DNA of 64,000 nucleotides, from positions 9,467,501-9,531,500 of the forward strand of contig NZ_CP109444.1 in the NCBI RefSeq assembly GCF_036227225.1. Direction: 5' to 3'. Below the pieces are notes generated by a model, which did not search any database, was not told the origin of the DNA, and saw nothing but the letters and a program-made list of their open reading frames with translations. Positions 43,363 to 51,397 of this stretch are shown here, piece by piece. How positions within the stretch are numbered: the stretch's first letter is position 1; each line of letters opens with the position of its first letter. A program made the position numbers and the translations under genes. The DNA comes from Streptomyces sp. NBC_01478. Its GTDB lineage: Bacteria > Actinomycetota > Actinomycetes > Streptomycetales > Streptomycetaceae.

Positions 43363-44982
43363 ATGGGACATCTGGAAGCCGCACACCTCGAGTACTACCT
43401 CCCCGACGGGAGGCCGCTGCTCGGCGATGTGTCCTTCCGGGTCGGCGAAGGCGCCGTGGTCGCCCTGGTCGGGCCCAACGGCGCCGGCAAGACGACCCTG
43501 CTGCGCCTGATCTCCGGCGAGCTGAAACCGCACGGCGGCACGGTCACCGTGAGCGGCGGCCTGGGCGTGATGCGCCAGTTCGTGGGCTCCGTACGCGACG
43601 AGAGCACCGTACGGGACCTGCTGGTGTCGGTCGCTCCGCCCCGGATCCGCGAGGTCGCGGCCGAGGTCGACAGGGCCGAGCACGGCATCATGACCGTCGA
43701 CGACGAGGCGGCCCAACTCGCCTACGCGCAGGCCCTGTCCGACTGGGCCGAGGTGCACGGCTACGAGTTCGAGACGCTGTGGGACATGTGCACCATGGCC
43801 GCGCTCGGCGTGCCGTACGACAAGGCGCAGTTCCGGCAGGTGAGCACCCTCTCCGGCGGTGAGCAGAAGCGGCTCGTGCTGGAGGCGCTGCTGCGCGGCA
43901 GCGACGAGGTGCTGCTGCTCGACGAGCCCGACAACTACCTCGACGTACCCGGCAAGCGCTGGCTGGAGGAGCGGCTCAAGGAGACCCGCAAGACGGTCCT
44001 GTTCGTCTCCCACGACCGTGAACTCCTCGCCCGCGCCGCCGAGAAGATCGTCTCCGTGGAGCCCTCGCCCACCGGCGCCGACGCCTGGGTGCACGGCGCC
44101 GGCTTCGCCACCTACCACGAGGCCCGGCGCGAACGCTTCGCCCGCTTCGAGGAGTTGCGCCGCCGCTGGGACGAGAAGCACGCCCAGTTGAAGAAGCTCG
44201 TCCTGAATCTCCGTCAGGCGGCCTCCATCTCCCACGAGTTGTCGTCCCGCTACCAGGCGGCCCAGACCCGCCTGCGCAAGTTCGAGGAGGCGGGCCCGCC
44301 CCCCGAGCCGCCGCGCGACCAGGACATCACCATGCGCATCAAGGGCGGCCGCACCGGAGTAAGGGCCGTCACCTGCAAGGGACTTGAACTGACGGGCCTG
44401 ATGAAACCCTTCGACCTCGAGGTCTTCTACGGCGAACGCGTCGCCGTCCTCGGCTCGAACGGCTCGGGCAAGTCCCACTTCCTGCGGCTCCTCGCCGGCG
44501 ACGACGTGAAGCACACGGGGGAGTGGAAGCTCGGCGCGCGCGTCGTGCCCGGCCACTTCGCGCAGACCCACGCCCACCCCGAACTCCAGGGCCGCACCCT
44601 CCTCGACATCCTGTGGAAGGAGCACGCGCAGGCCCAGGGACCCGCCATGTCCCGGCTGCGCCGCTACGAGCTCACCGGCCAGGCCGAGCAGAGCTTCGAC
44701 CGGCTCTCCGGCGGCCAGCAGGCCCGCTTCCAGATCCTGCTCCTGGAACTCCAGGGAGTCACCGCGCTCCTCCTCGACGAGCCCACCGACAACCTCGACC
44801 TGGAGTCCGCGGAAGCCCTCCAGGAGGGCCTTGAGGCGTTCGACGGGACGGTGCTCTCCGTCACCCACGACCGCTGGTTCGCGCGCTCCTTCGACCGGTA
44901 CCTGGTCTTCGGCACCGACGGCAGGGTCCGCGAGACGAGCGAGCCGGTGTGGGACGAGCGGCGGGTGGAGCGCGCGCGGTGA
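43363..44982 (+). CDS. ABC-F family ATPase (ribosome-associated type)
   Basis: A 539-aa protein with two ABC domains and no membrane part. Domain 1 has GPNGAGKTT, STLSGGEQKRL and VLLLDEPDNYLD. A linker of about 80 residues (HEARRERFARFEELRRRWDEKHAQLKK) follows, and domain 2 has GSNGSGKSH, RLSGGQQAR and LLLDEPTDNLD. ABC-F proteins act on the ribosome in antibiotic protection or translation control. ATG 43363 is chosen by similarity of MGHLEAAHLEYYLPDG to relatives; GTG 43357 is possible, and no clear ribosome site is present. Confidence 0.9.
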   Translation: MGHLEAAHLEYYLPDGRPLLGDVSFRVGEGAVVALVGPNGAGKTTLLRLISGELKPHGGTVTVSGGLGVMRQFVGSVRDESTVRDLLVSVAPPRIREVAAEVDRAEHGIMTVDDEAAQLAYAQALSDWAEVHGYEFETLWDMCTMAALGVPYDKAQFRQVSTLSGGEQKRLVLEALLRGSDEVLLLDEPDNYLDVPGKRWLEERLKETRKTVLFVSHDRELLARAAEKIVSVEPSPTGADAWVHGAGFATYHEARRERFARFEELRRRWDEKHAQLKKLVLNLRQAASISHELSSRYQAAQTRLRKFEEAGPPPEPPRDQDITMRIKGGRTGVRAVTCKGLELTGLMKPFDLEVFYGERVAVLGSNGSGKSHFLRLLAGDDVKHTGEWKLGARVVPGHFAQTHAHPELQGRTLLDILWKEHAQAQGPAMSRLRRYELTGQAEQSFDRLSGGQQARFQILLLELQGVTALLLDEPTDNLDLESAEALQEGLEAFDGTVLSVTHDRWFARSFDRYLVFGTDGRVRETSEPVWDERRVERAR

Positions 44983-45017
44983 GCCCCGCCTGTTCGTAGA
45001 GTGGATGCAGGGCCGGT

Positions 45018-45038
45018 GGTTCCCGTGCTGCGGGAACC
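45018..45038. terminator. Hairpin after the ABC-F gene
   Basis: GGTTCCCG and CGGGAACC form an 8-bp perfect stem with a TGCTG loop, 36 bp after the ABC-F stop and 43 bp before the next start; likely a terminator. Confidence 0.6.
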
Positions 45039-45080
45039 GGTGGCCCCAGGACCGGTGAGACTCGACGAGCGGGGCACACC

Positions 45081-45302
45081 ATGACCGGAGTCGACCCTGC
45101 GCGCCTGGACGATGCCCAGCTCATGAAGGAGCTGGAGACCATCCACCGCACGCGCCACGACACCCTGCTGTACGGCTCGAACGACGCGCTGCGCGCCCAC
45201 AACGGCCGGATGGCCCAACTGGAGGGCGAGTACCTGCGCCGCCACCCGCGCCGCCCCGTGGCCCCCGGCCGTACCCGGCAGGGGGCACGCGAGCGGGACT
45301 GA
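45081..45302 (+). CDS. DUF6158-like small protein
   Basis: A 73-aa hydrophilic protein: MTGVDPARLDDAQLMKELETIHRTRHDTLLYGSNDAL, then RMAQLEGEYLRRHP. It matches the remembered pattern of DUF6158 in Streptomyces, often near general-stress genes; function unknown. It is mainly helical and precedes a SigB/F-type sigma factor gene. Confidence 0.78.
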   Translation: MTGVDPARLDDAQLMKELETIHRTRHDTLLYGSNDALRAHNGRMAQLEGEYLRRHPRRPVAPGRTRQGARERD

Positions 45303-45423
45303 GCGGTGCGGGTTTGTGTCCCGAGGTCGGGGGCAGGCGAACGTTCAGCGCTGGATCGCGAACGCGTTCCCACCGACGGTGACCGTCCAACCCGGGGCAT
45401 GCTCAAGGGAGTTGTGACGCACC

Positions 45424-46236
45424 ATGCCTACTCGGCCTGCTCGCACGAGCACAAGCACCAAACGCCATTCCCACCATGACGCCCCCGACACCGCGGAGGC
45501 GTTCCGCACCCTGGCCGCGCTGCCGCCGGGCCCGCAGCGCGACACCGTCCGCGAACGCATCGTCGAGGCCTGGCTGCCCATGGCCGACCGGCTCGCCGGG
45601 CGGTTCCGCAACCGGGGCGAGAGCAGCGAGGACTTACGCCAGGTCGCCGCCCTCGGGCTGGTCAAGGCCGTCGACCGGTACGACCCCGAGCGCGGCAAAG
45701 CGTTCGAGAGCTACGCCGTGCCGACCATCACCGGCGAGATCAAACGGCACTTCCGGGACCACATGTGGACGGTGCACGTCCCCCGGCGGGTGCAGGATCT
45801 GCGGAACCGGGTGCGGGTGGCCGGGCAGGAGCTCGCCCAGACCGTGCCGGGGCGGCGGCCCACCGTGGCGGAACTCGCCGTGCGGGCGGCGCTGTCCGAG
45901 GAGGAGGTGCGGGTGGGGCTCGAGGCGTTGGAGAGTTTCAGCGCGTTGTCGTTGGACGCGGGGGCCTCCGGCGGTGGGGACGGGTGGGCGTTGGGGGACG
46001 TACTCGGGGCTGCTGATCCGGCGTTGGACGTCGTGGTCGACCGGGAGGCTGTGAAGCCTCGGCTTGCCGCGTTGCCTCAGCGGGAGCGGGAGATTCTGTA
46101 TCTGCGGTTCTTCGGGGACATGACGCAGAGTCGGATCGCCGAGCGGTTCGGGGTTTCGCAGATGCATGTGTCCCGGTTGATCAGCCGGTGTTGCCGACGG
46201 ATCCGGGAGCAGGTTCTCGAGGACGCCGCCGCCTGA
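45424..46236 (+). CDS. SigB/SigF/SigG-type RNA polymerase sigma factor, TTA-containing
   Basis: A 270-aa sigma-70 group 3 factor. Region 2 (about residues 50-120) includes DLRQVAALGLVKAVDRYDPERGKAFESYAVPTITGEIKRHFRD; region 3 includes RRVQDLRNRVR; region 4 includes LPQREREILYLRFFGDMTQSRIAERFGVSQMHVSRLISR. It is related to stress and sporulation sigma factors. Codon 71 (45634-45636, the Leu of EDLRQV) is TTA, so translation should depend on bldA. No anti-sigma gene is adjacent. ATG 45424 has AAGGGAG rather far (12 bp) upstream. Confidence 0.92.
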   Translation: MPTRPARTSTSTKRHSHHDAPDTAEAFRTLAALPPGPQRDTVRERIVEAWLPMADRLAGRFRNRGESSEDLRQVAALGLVKAVDRYDPERGKAFESYAVPTITGEIKRHFRDHMWTVHVPRRVQDLRNRVRVAGQELAQTVPGRRPTVAELAVRAALSEEEVRVGLEALESFSALSLDAGASGGGDGWALGDVLGAADPALDVVVDREAVKPRLAALPQREREILYLRFFGDMTQSRIAERFGVSQMHVSRLISRCCRRIREQVLEDAAA

Positions 46237-46248
46237 GGGTCGTCTTTC

Positions 46249-46330
46249 GGGTGCGGGTTCGTCGTGGCTGGTCGCGCCCACGCGGCGGAGCCGCACATCG
46301 GTACAGCCCCGCGCCCTTAAAGGACGGGCG
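46249..46330. repeat. Streptomyces-type dispersed intergenic repeat
   Basis: A composite: GTGCGGGTTCGTCGTGGCTG, then GCGGC-GGA-GCCGC (46282-46294), then CAGCCCCGCGCCCTTAAAGG and a terminal CGCCC/GGGCG pairing (46312-46330). From memory this motif recurs in many streptomycete intergenic regions. It follows the sigma factor gene and may double as its terminator. Confidence 0.55.
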
Positions 46331-46435
46331 ATTCAGCCGAGCCGTGTTCACTCGCTCGGGTCTCGCCGCGCGCGGCTCCTGCCTGACCGGGCTTCGATGG
46401 TGGTGACGTCGTCCTCGGTCCAAGGAGTTCCGCTC

Positions 46436-47023
46436 ATGCGTCGCACCGCGCTTGCTCTGTTCGTTGTCGCGCTGGTCGGTGCCGGCGGGCCCGCTGTGGC
46501 CGTCGATTCGGGGGCCGAGGTCAGTCCGAGCACGGTTCAGGCGGGTGGGAACGTGACCGTGGACGTGTCGTGCGAGGTGATCGGGGGGACCGCGCCCGAC
46601 CGCATCGAGGGCACCTCCCAGGGGTTCGACGAGGGGACCGTGGAGCTGCGGAGGGTGGCGGCCGGCAACGACGACCGGGTCGCGGGGGTCGTCTATCGGG
46701 GGACCGCGCGCGTCTCCGCCGGGGAAGGGAACGGTCGGGACCCCGCGTGGACCGTCGACGGGACCTGTCCGGCGCCGCCCGGGGGACAGGGCCGGCCGTG
46801 GAGCGCGACCTTCAGCGTGGAGCGTGGGGGAGGGCAGCCGCCGTGCCAGGAGCCCCGGGGGGAATCCTGTGACGGTGTCGCCGCGATCCAGCGCGGGGTG
46901 CGGGCCGGGGAGGGCGGTACCTTCACCGACTCCGTTCCGGCTCTGGTCGCCGGTGGTGTACTGATCGCGGGCGCCCTCGGTGGCGCCGTGTACCGGCTGC
47001 GCAGGCGGACGCCGGGACACTGA
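46436..47023 (+). CDS. Secreted, C-terminally anchored protein of unknown function
   Basis: A 195-aa protein: a signal peptide (MRRTALALFVVALVGAGGPAVAV), an Ig-like region with VSPSTVQAGGNVTVDVSCEV, a cysteine-rich end of the ectodomain (PPCQEPRGESCDG), then a membrane helix VPALVAGGVLIAGALGGAVY and RLRRR. ATG 46436 has AAGGAG upstream. This layout is common for streptomycete cell-surface proteins; no function can be assigned. Confidence 0.75.
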   Translation: MRRTALALFVVALVGAGGPAVAVDSGAEVSPSTVQAGGNVTVDVSCEVIGGTAPDRIEGTSQGFDEGTVELRRVAAGNDDRVAGVVYRGTARVSAGEGNGRDPAWTVDGTCPAPPGGQGRPWSATFSVERGGGQPPCQEPRGESCDGVAAIQRGVRAGEGGTFTDSVPALVAGGVLIAGALGGAVYRLRRRTPGH

Positions 47024-47076
47024 GCGCGCGATCGGGACACGGCACGGCACTGCACCAGGGACTGCGCGGAGGCACC

Positions 47077-48324
47077 ATGCGGCAGGTGGACGCGGTAGGC
47101 CAGGGGCCCGTGCGGTACGGGCCGGTGTTCCCCGACGACGGACTGCCCGTGCTGCCGGAACTGGCCGCCGTGCTCGCCGCCGCCGCGTCCCGCACCGAGG
47201 AACAGCCCGTCGGCGGCGCCCCCGCCCTGCTCGACGCCGCGAGCGGCTACTTCGAACGCCGGGGCCTGCCCGCCGGACCCGCCCGCGTGGCCGCCGCCCC
47301 GGGCGCCCCCGCGCTGCTGGTCGCGCTGACCGCCGCGCTCGGCGGCGACGTCCTGGTGCCCCGCCCCTGTGCCGCCTGGTGGGCGCCGTACGCCCGGCTG
47401 CTCGGCAGACCCGTGTTCCATGTGGGCACCCCGGCCGAGTGCGGCGGGGTGCCCGATCCCTACGCCCTGCTGGAGACCGTGCGCCGGGTCCGGGAGGAGG
47501 GCGGTGACCCGCGGCTGCTCGTGCTCTCCGTCGCCGACGACCCGACCGCCACCGTGGCGCCGCCCGAGGTGATGCACGAGACCGTCGAGGCCGCCGCCGG
47601 CGAGGGACTGCACCTGGTCAGCGACGAGACCTGGCGCGACACCCTGCACGCGCCCCGGGGCACCGTGCTGCTCAGCCCCGCCGAGATGCTGCCCGAGCAG
47701 GTCACCGTCGTCACCGACCTCGCCGGCGCGCTCCTCCCGTCCGGCTGGCCCGCCGCCGTCGCCCGCTTTCCCGCCGGCCGCGCCGGGAACGCGCTCCACG
47801 CGCGCGTGCTCGACGTCCTCACCGCACTCGGCGCCCGCGTCGCCGCACCCGTCGCCGCCGCGGCCGGCCACGCCCTCGGCGAACCCGCGCCCGTCGTCGC
47901 CCGCCGCGACACCGCCGTACGCCTCCACGCGCGCGTGGCCGCCGCCGCGCACGCCGCCGTCACCGGGGCGGGCGCGTTCTCCCGGCCGCCGCAGGCGGGA
48001 CGTCATCTGTACGTCGACCTCGGACCGTTGCGCCACGCGCTCACCCCGCAGGGGGTGGGCGACGCACAGGACCTGGAGGAGTTCCTCACCGCCCGGCTCG
48101 GCATGCCCGCCCCGGGCGGTCACCGCTTCGGCGACGACCTGGGCGCGCTGCGGGTCCGGCTGTCCACCGGGGCGCTGCTGGGCCGAACGGACCCGGAACG
48201 CGCGGAATGCCTCACGTCACCCGCGCCGTTGGAACTGCCACACGTGCAACGCGCGTTGATGTCCTTGAGGTCGATCTTCGACGATCTCCGCGACGACGCT
48301 CAGCGATGGGAGCCTCCTCGATGA
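47077..48324 (+). CDS. Aminotransferase-fold protein without any lysine
   Basis: A 415-aa protein resembling class I/II (fold type I) aminotransferases: VGGAPALLDAASGYFERRGLPAGPARV (N-terminal substrate region), RLLVLSVADDPTATVAPPEVM (usual NPxNPTG place), HLVSDETWRDTLH (cofactor Asp-Glu place) and TVVTDLAGALLPSGWPAAVARFP where the PLP-binding SxSK normally sits. The whole protein contains no lysine, so no Schiff base with PLP can form. The reading frame and codon bias are intact. It overlaps the next gene (metallo-beta-lactamase) by 4 bp (ATGA), suggesting joint function. Confidence 0.82.
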   Translation: MRQVDAVGQGPVRYGPVFPDDGLPVLPELAAVLAAAASRTEEQPVGGAPALLDAASGYFERRGLPAGPARVAAAPGAPALLVALTAALGGDVLVPRPCAAWWAPYARLLGRPVFHVGTPAECGGVPDPYALLETVRRVREEGGDPRLLVLSVADDPTATVAPPEVMHETVEAAAGEGLHLVSDETWRDTLHAPRGTVLLSPAEMLPEQVTVVTDLAGALLPSGWPAAVARFPAGRAGNALHARVLDVLTALGARVAAPVAAAAGHALGEPAPVVARRDTAVRLHARVAAAAHAAVTGAGAFSRPPQAGRHLYVDLGPLRHALTPQGVGDAQDLEEFLTARLGMPAPGGHRFGDDLGALRVRLSTGALLGRTDPERAECLTSPAPLELPHVQRALMSLRSIFDDLRDDAQRWEPPR

Positions 48325-49376
48325 CGCAGCAGTCCGAGTCGACCACCACCAGCACGACGACCACGCACGAAACGGCCGTCTCCACGTCCCCGTTCGCCCC
48401 CTCGTCCCCGCCGCTCGCCGAGCCCCGCCCCCTCGGCGAGCGACGCGTGTGGCCCCGCGCCTTCCACGACCGGCTCACCGCCCCGCTGCCCGGCCTGGGA
48501 GCCCTCGCCCGCTTCGCCCGCGAGGGCTCCGTACGACCCCGCCCCGAAGGCCTCGCCGACATCCCCCGACTGCCGTTCGCCCCGGAGCCGTTGCCCCAGG
48601 TGGACACCCTGACCGTCGCCGTCACCTGGGCGGGGCACGCCAGTTGGGTGGTGCGGATCGGCGGGCTGACCATCCTCACCGACCCGGTCTGGTCCCGCCG
48701 CATCCTCGGCACCCCGGCCCGGATCACCCCCGTGGGAGTGGCCTGGGAAGCACTCCCGCCGATCGACGCCGTCGTCATCAGCCACAACCACTACGACCAC
48801 CTCGACGCCCCCACCCTGCGCCGACTCCCGCGCCACACCCCGGTGTTCGCGCCGGCCGGCCTCGGCGGCTGGTTCCGGCGCCGCAGATTCACCCGCGTCA
48901 CCGAACTGGACTGGTGGGAAGCGGCCCAACTCGACGGCGTACGGCTCGACTTCGTGCCCGCCCACCACTGGTCCAAACGCAGCCTCACCGACACCTGCCG
49001 TTCCCTGTGGGGCGGTTGGGTGATGACGGCACCGGACGGACAGCGCGTCTACTTCGCGGGCGACACGGGCTACGGCCACTGGTTCTCCCGCATCGGCGCC
49101 CGCTACCCCGGCATCGACCTCGCCCTCCTCCCCATCGGCGCGTACGACCCACGCTGGTGGCTCAGGGACGTCCACTGCGACCCGGAGGAAGCGGTCCAGG
49201 CGGCCCAGGACCTGGGGGCACGGCGGATGGCCCCCATGCACTGGGGCACGTTCGTCCTCTCCGCCGAACCGGTCCTCGAACCGCTCACCCGGGTCAAGGC
49301 GGCCTGGGAGAAAGCCGAGTTGGCGCGCGAGAACCTGTGGGATCTGCCGGTGGGAGGCTCAAGAGTGCTCACCTAG
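48321..49376 (+). CDS. Metallo-beta-lactamase-fold hydrolase (NAPE-PLD-like)
   Basis: A 351-aa hydrolase. A Ser/Thr-rich N-terminal tail (about 1-35) precedes the domain. VTWAGHASWVVRIGGLTILTDPVWS, the metal motif VVISHNHYDHLDAPT, VPAHHWSKR, VYFAGDTGYG and MHWGTF are typical of the N-acylphosphatidylethanolamine phospholipase D-like branch. ATG 48321 has GGGAG 8 bp upstream and overlaps the aminotransferase-like gene. The stop shares the palindrome CTAG with the stop of the converging DedA gene. Confidence 0.88.
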   Translation: MTQQSESTTTSTTTTHETAVSTSPFAPSSPPLAEPRPLGERRVWPRAFHDRLTAPLPGLGALARFAREGSVRPRPEGLADIPRLPFAPEPLPQVDTLTVAVTWAGHASWVVRIGGLTILTDPVWSRRILGTPARITPVGVAWEALPPIDAVVISHNHYDHLDAPTLRRLPRHTPVFAPAGLGGWFRRRRFTRVTELDWWEAAQLDGVRLDFVPAHHWSKRSLTDTCRSLWGGWVMTAPDGQRVYFAGDTGYGHWFSRIGARYPGIDLALLPIGAYDPRWWLRDVHCDPEEAVQAAQDLGARRMAPMHWGTFVLSAEPVLEPLTRVKAAWEKAELARENLWDLPVGGSRVLT

Positions 49377-50008
49377 GCGGGAGTTGTCTTCCTCACCCTG
49401 CGCCACACGGTCGGGGCCGCGCTGATCGCCACGGTCAGCGCGACCGCGGCCACCACGCCCTCCCACGGCTCGGGGAACAGCGAACCGCCGAGAATGCCGA
49501 TCAGTTGGTACGTCACCGCCCACGCCAGACAGGCCGGCGCATTGCCCCGGGCGAACCGGCGGATCGGCCACTCGGCCAGCAGACAGGCCAGCATCACCGG
49601 GATGCGGCCCGCCGGCACCATCCGGGACAGCACCAGCACGGTCACCCCGTGGTCGGCCAGCTTCTCCTGGGCCTGTACAAGCCGCTCCTCCGGAGCCCGC
49701 GACCGGATCGCCTCCAGCCAGCGCGAGCCGTTCTTCGACCCCATCCCGCGCCGCCCCAGCCAGTACAGGGCCATGTCACCGAGGAACGCGGCCAGCGACG
49801 CCGTCACGAACACCAGCGCCAGCGCGAACGGCGCCGTCTGGTGAAACGCGACCACGGCCGCCGAACTCACCAGCGCCCCCGTCGGAATCACCGGCACCAG
49901 CGCCCCGAACAGCACCAGCAGGAACAACGTCGGGTAACCGATGGCCTGTTGGGTCGACTCGGGTGACGTCGTCGCCGTCGCGGACACCGCCTCCGCGATC
50001 CAGCTCAC
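49373..50008 (-). CDS. DedA/SNARE-associated family membrane protein
   Basis: A 211-aa membrane protein: FGALVPVIPTGALVSSAAVVAF, AAFLGDMALYWLGRRGMG, LVLSRMVPAGRIPVMLACLLAEWPIRRF (the DedA G/R-containing re-entrant motif) and two C-terminal helices. DedA proteins take part in lipid-carrier flipping and membrane homeostasis. GTG 50008 overlaps the stop of the upstream metallo-beta-lactamase gene (GTGA), so the two are one operon. Confidence 0.88.
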   Translation of the reverse strand: MSWIAEAVSATATTSPESTQQAIGYPTLFLLVLFGALVPVIPTGALVSSAAVVAFHQTAPFALALVFVTASLAAFLGDMALYWLGRRGMGSKNGSRWLEAIRSRAPEERLVQAQEKLADHGVTVLVLSRMVPAGRIPVMLACLLAEWPIRRFARGNAPACLAWAVTYQLIGILGGSLFPEPWEGVVAAVALTVAISAAPTVWRRVRKTTPA

Positions 50009-50778
50009 CGGGCGACCTCCGGACGGACGCTCTCGCCGTGCCCGAGCCGGTGCGCCGCCACCGAGGGCGCGAGCTGTGCCGCGATCCGCACGAACTCGTC
50101 GCCCGGCGTGTGGAATTCGTGCGGGCGCACCGCGTCCAACCCGATCGGCCAGTACGTGCCGTAGTGCACCGGCACCGCACTGCGCGGGGAGAGCCGCGCC
50201 AGCGCCTGGGCCGCGCGCCCCGCGTCCAGATGGCCCTCGCCGAGATACGGACCCCAGCCGCCCACCGGCAGCAGCGCCACGTCGACCGGCCCGACCTCCT
50301 TGGCCATGTCGTCGAACAGCCCGGTGTCCCCGGCGAAGTAGGTCCGCGCCTCGCCCTCGACGACGTAGCCCAGCGCGGGGGAGCGGTGCGGCCCGACCGG
50401 CAGCCGGCGTCCGTCATGGCGCGCGGGCACGGCCCGTACGACCAGGTCACCGACCATCGTCTGGTCGCCGGGGGACACCTCGTCGATCCGCAGGTGCCGG
50501 AGCCGGCGCAGCCCGGGCACCGCGCGGAGTGCGCCCCGGGGCACGAGCAGGCGCGTGCCCGGGGCGAGGGCGCCGAGCGAGGGAAGGTGCAGGTGGTCGG
50601 CGTGGAGGTGGGAGACGAGCGCCAGGTCCGCGCGCCGGGCCTCGGGCGGCGGCACCGCGCCCCGGCGGCGCCTGAGGTGTGCGAGGCGGCGCGCGAACAG
50701 GGGGTCGGTGAGGACGCGTACGTCCGAGTCCTCGATCGTGCAGGTGGCGTGACCCCACCAGGTGATCTCCACCGGCAC
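50005..50778 (-). CDS. Metallo-beta-lactamase-fold hydrolase (UlaG/YtnP-like)
   Basis: A 257-aa hydrolase: VEITWWGHATCTIEDSDVRVLTDPLFA, metal motif VSHLHADHLHLPSL, VRAVPARHDG, RTYFAGDTGLF and VPVHYGTYWPIG. GTG 50778 has GGAGG 7 bp upstream; the longer frame to 50913 runs into the divergent gene's leader. It is coupled to the DedA gene downstream and is the second metallo-beta-lactamase within 3 kb. The substrate is unknown, perhaps a phospho- or lactone ester. Confidence 0.88.
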   Translation of the reverse strand: MPVEITWWGHATCTIEDSDVRVLTDPLFARRLAHLRRRRGAVPPPEARRADLALVSHLHADHLHLPSLGALAPGTRLLVPRGALRAVPGLRRLRHLRIDEVSPGDQTMVGDLVVRAVPARHDGRRLPVGPHRSPALGYVVEGEARTYFAGDTGLFDDMAKEVGPVDVALLPVGGWGPYLGEGHLDAGRAAQALARLSPRSAVPVHYGTYWPIGLDAVRPHEFHTPGDEFVRIAAQLAPSVAAHRLGHGESVRPEVAR

Positions 50779-50863
50779 CTTCTTTGCCTCCTTCGCGCGA
50801 CTCCCCCGAAGCCTACGGGCAGGAGTAGGGTCGGCGGCGAAACCCGGAGGTGAGGGGGACGCC

Positions 50864-51295
50864 ATGGGACAGGTACGCGGTGCCTCGGGTATGCCCTCGC
50901 GGCTTCGGGTCACGGCGATCGCCAGCCTGACGCCGCTGGAGGAGCTGGACGAGGACCCCTTTCTGGTCGACTCCCGCAGCCAGCACGCGATGTGCGCCCG
51001 CTGGGCCGCCGACCACGGCTATGTGATCGCCCGCGAACTCCTGGTCCGCGGACTGCGCCCCGACCACTGCGCCCTGTGGGACGGCGTCCGCCCCGGCCTC
51101 GACCTGTTCGTCGCCCCCAGCCGCCGGGTCCTGGAGAGCGCGCTGTCCTCCGTCGAGGAGTTCACCGACGAGTGCGCGCGCCGCGGGGTGCGGATCGAGA
51201 CCGTGGGCCGTGCGGAACCCTGCTACGACGCCCAGATGAAGGCCAGCGTGCACCGACGGCTGTCCATGCCGACGGCGGGCTACGACGGCCGCTAG
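50864..51295 (+). CDS. Hypothetical protein with serine-recombinase-like N-domain pattern
   Basis: A 143-aa cytoplasmic protein. RVTAIASLTPLEELDEDPFLVDSRSQHAMCARWAADHGYVIARELLVRG, then LDLFVAPSRRVLESALSSVEEFTDECARRGVRIETV, follow the order of a resolvase catalytic domain (first strand, Q-x-x-x-C-x-x-x-A helix, strand, R-helix), but the nucleophile Ser region is degenerate and there is no DNA-binding domain. ATG 50864 has GAGGGGGA 5 bp upstream. It is an intact coding frame; the function is unknown. Confidence 0.65.
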   Translation: MGQVRGASGMPSRLRVTAIASLTPLEELDEDPFLVDSRSQHAMCARWAADHGYVIARELLVRGLRPDHCALWDGVRPGLDLFVAPSRRVLESALSSVEEFTDECARRGVRIETVGRAEPCYDAQMKASVHRRLSMPTAGYDGR

Positions 51296-51397
51296 TTCCG
51301 GGGCCCCGCTTCTCGCTCCGGGGTCCTCGCGTCCCGTATGACAGGCTGGGGACAGGCCCGCCAGGTCGACGGGCCCGGGACGTGAGGTGTACGGGGC

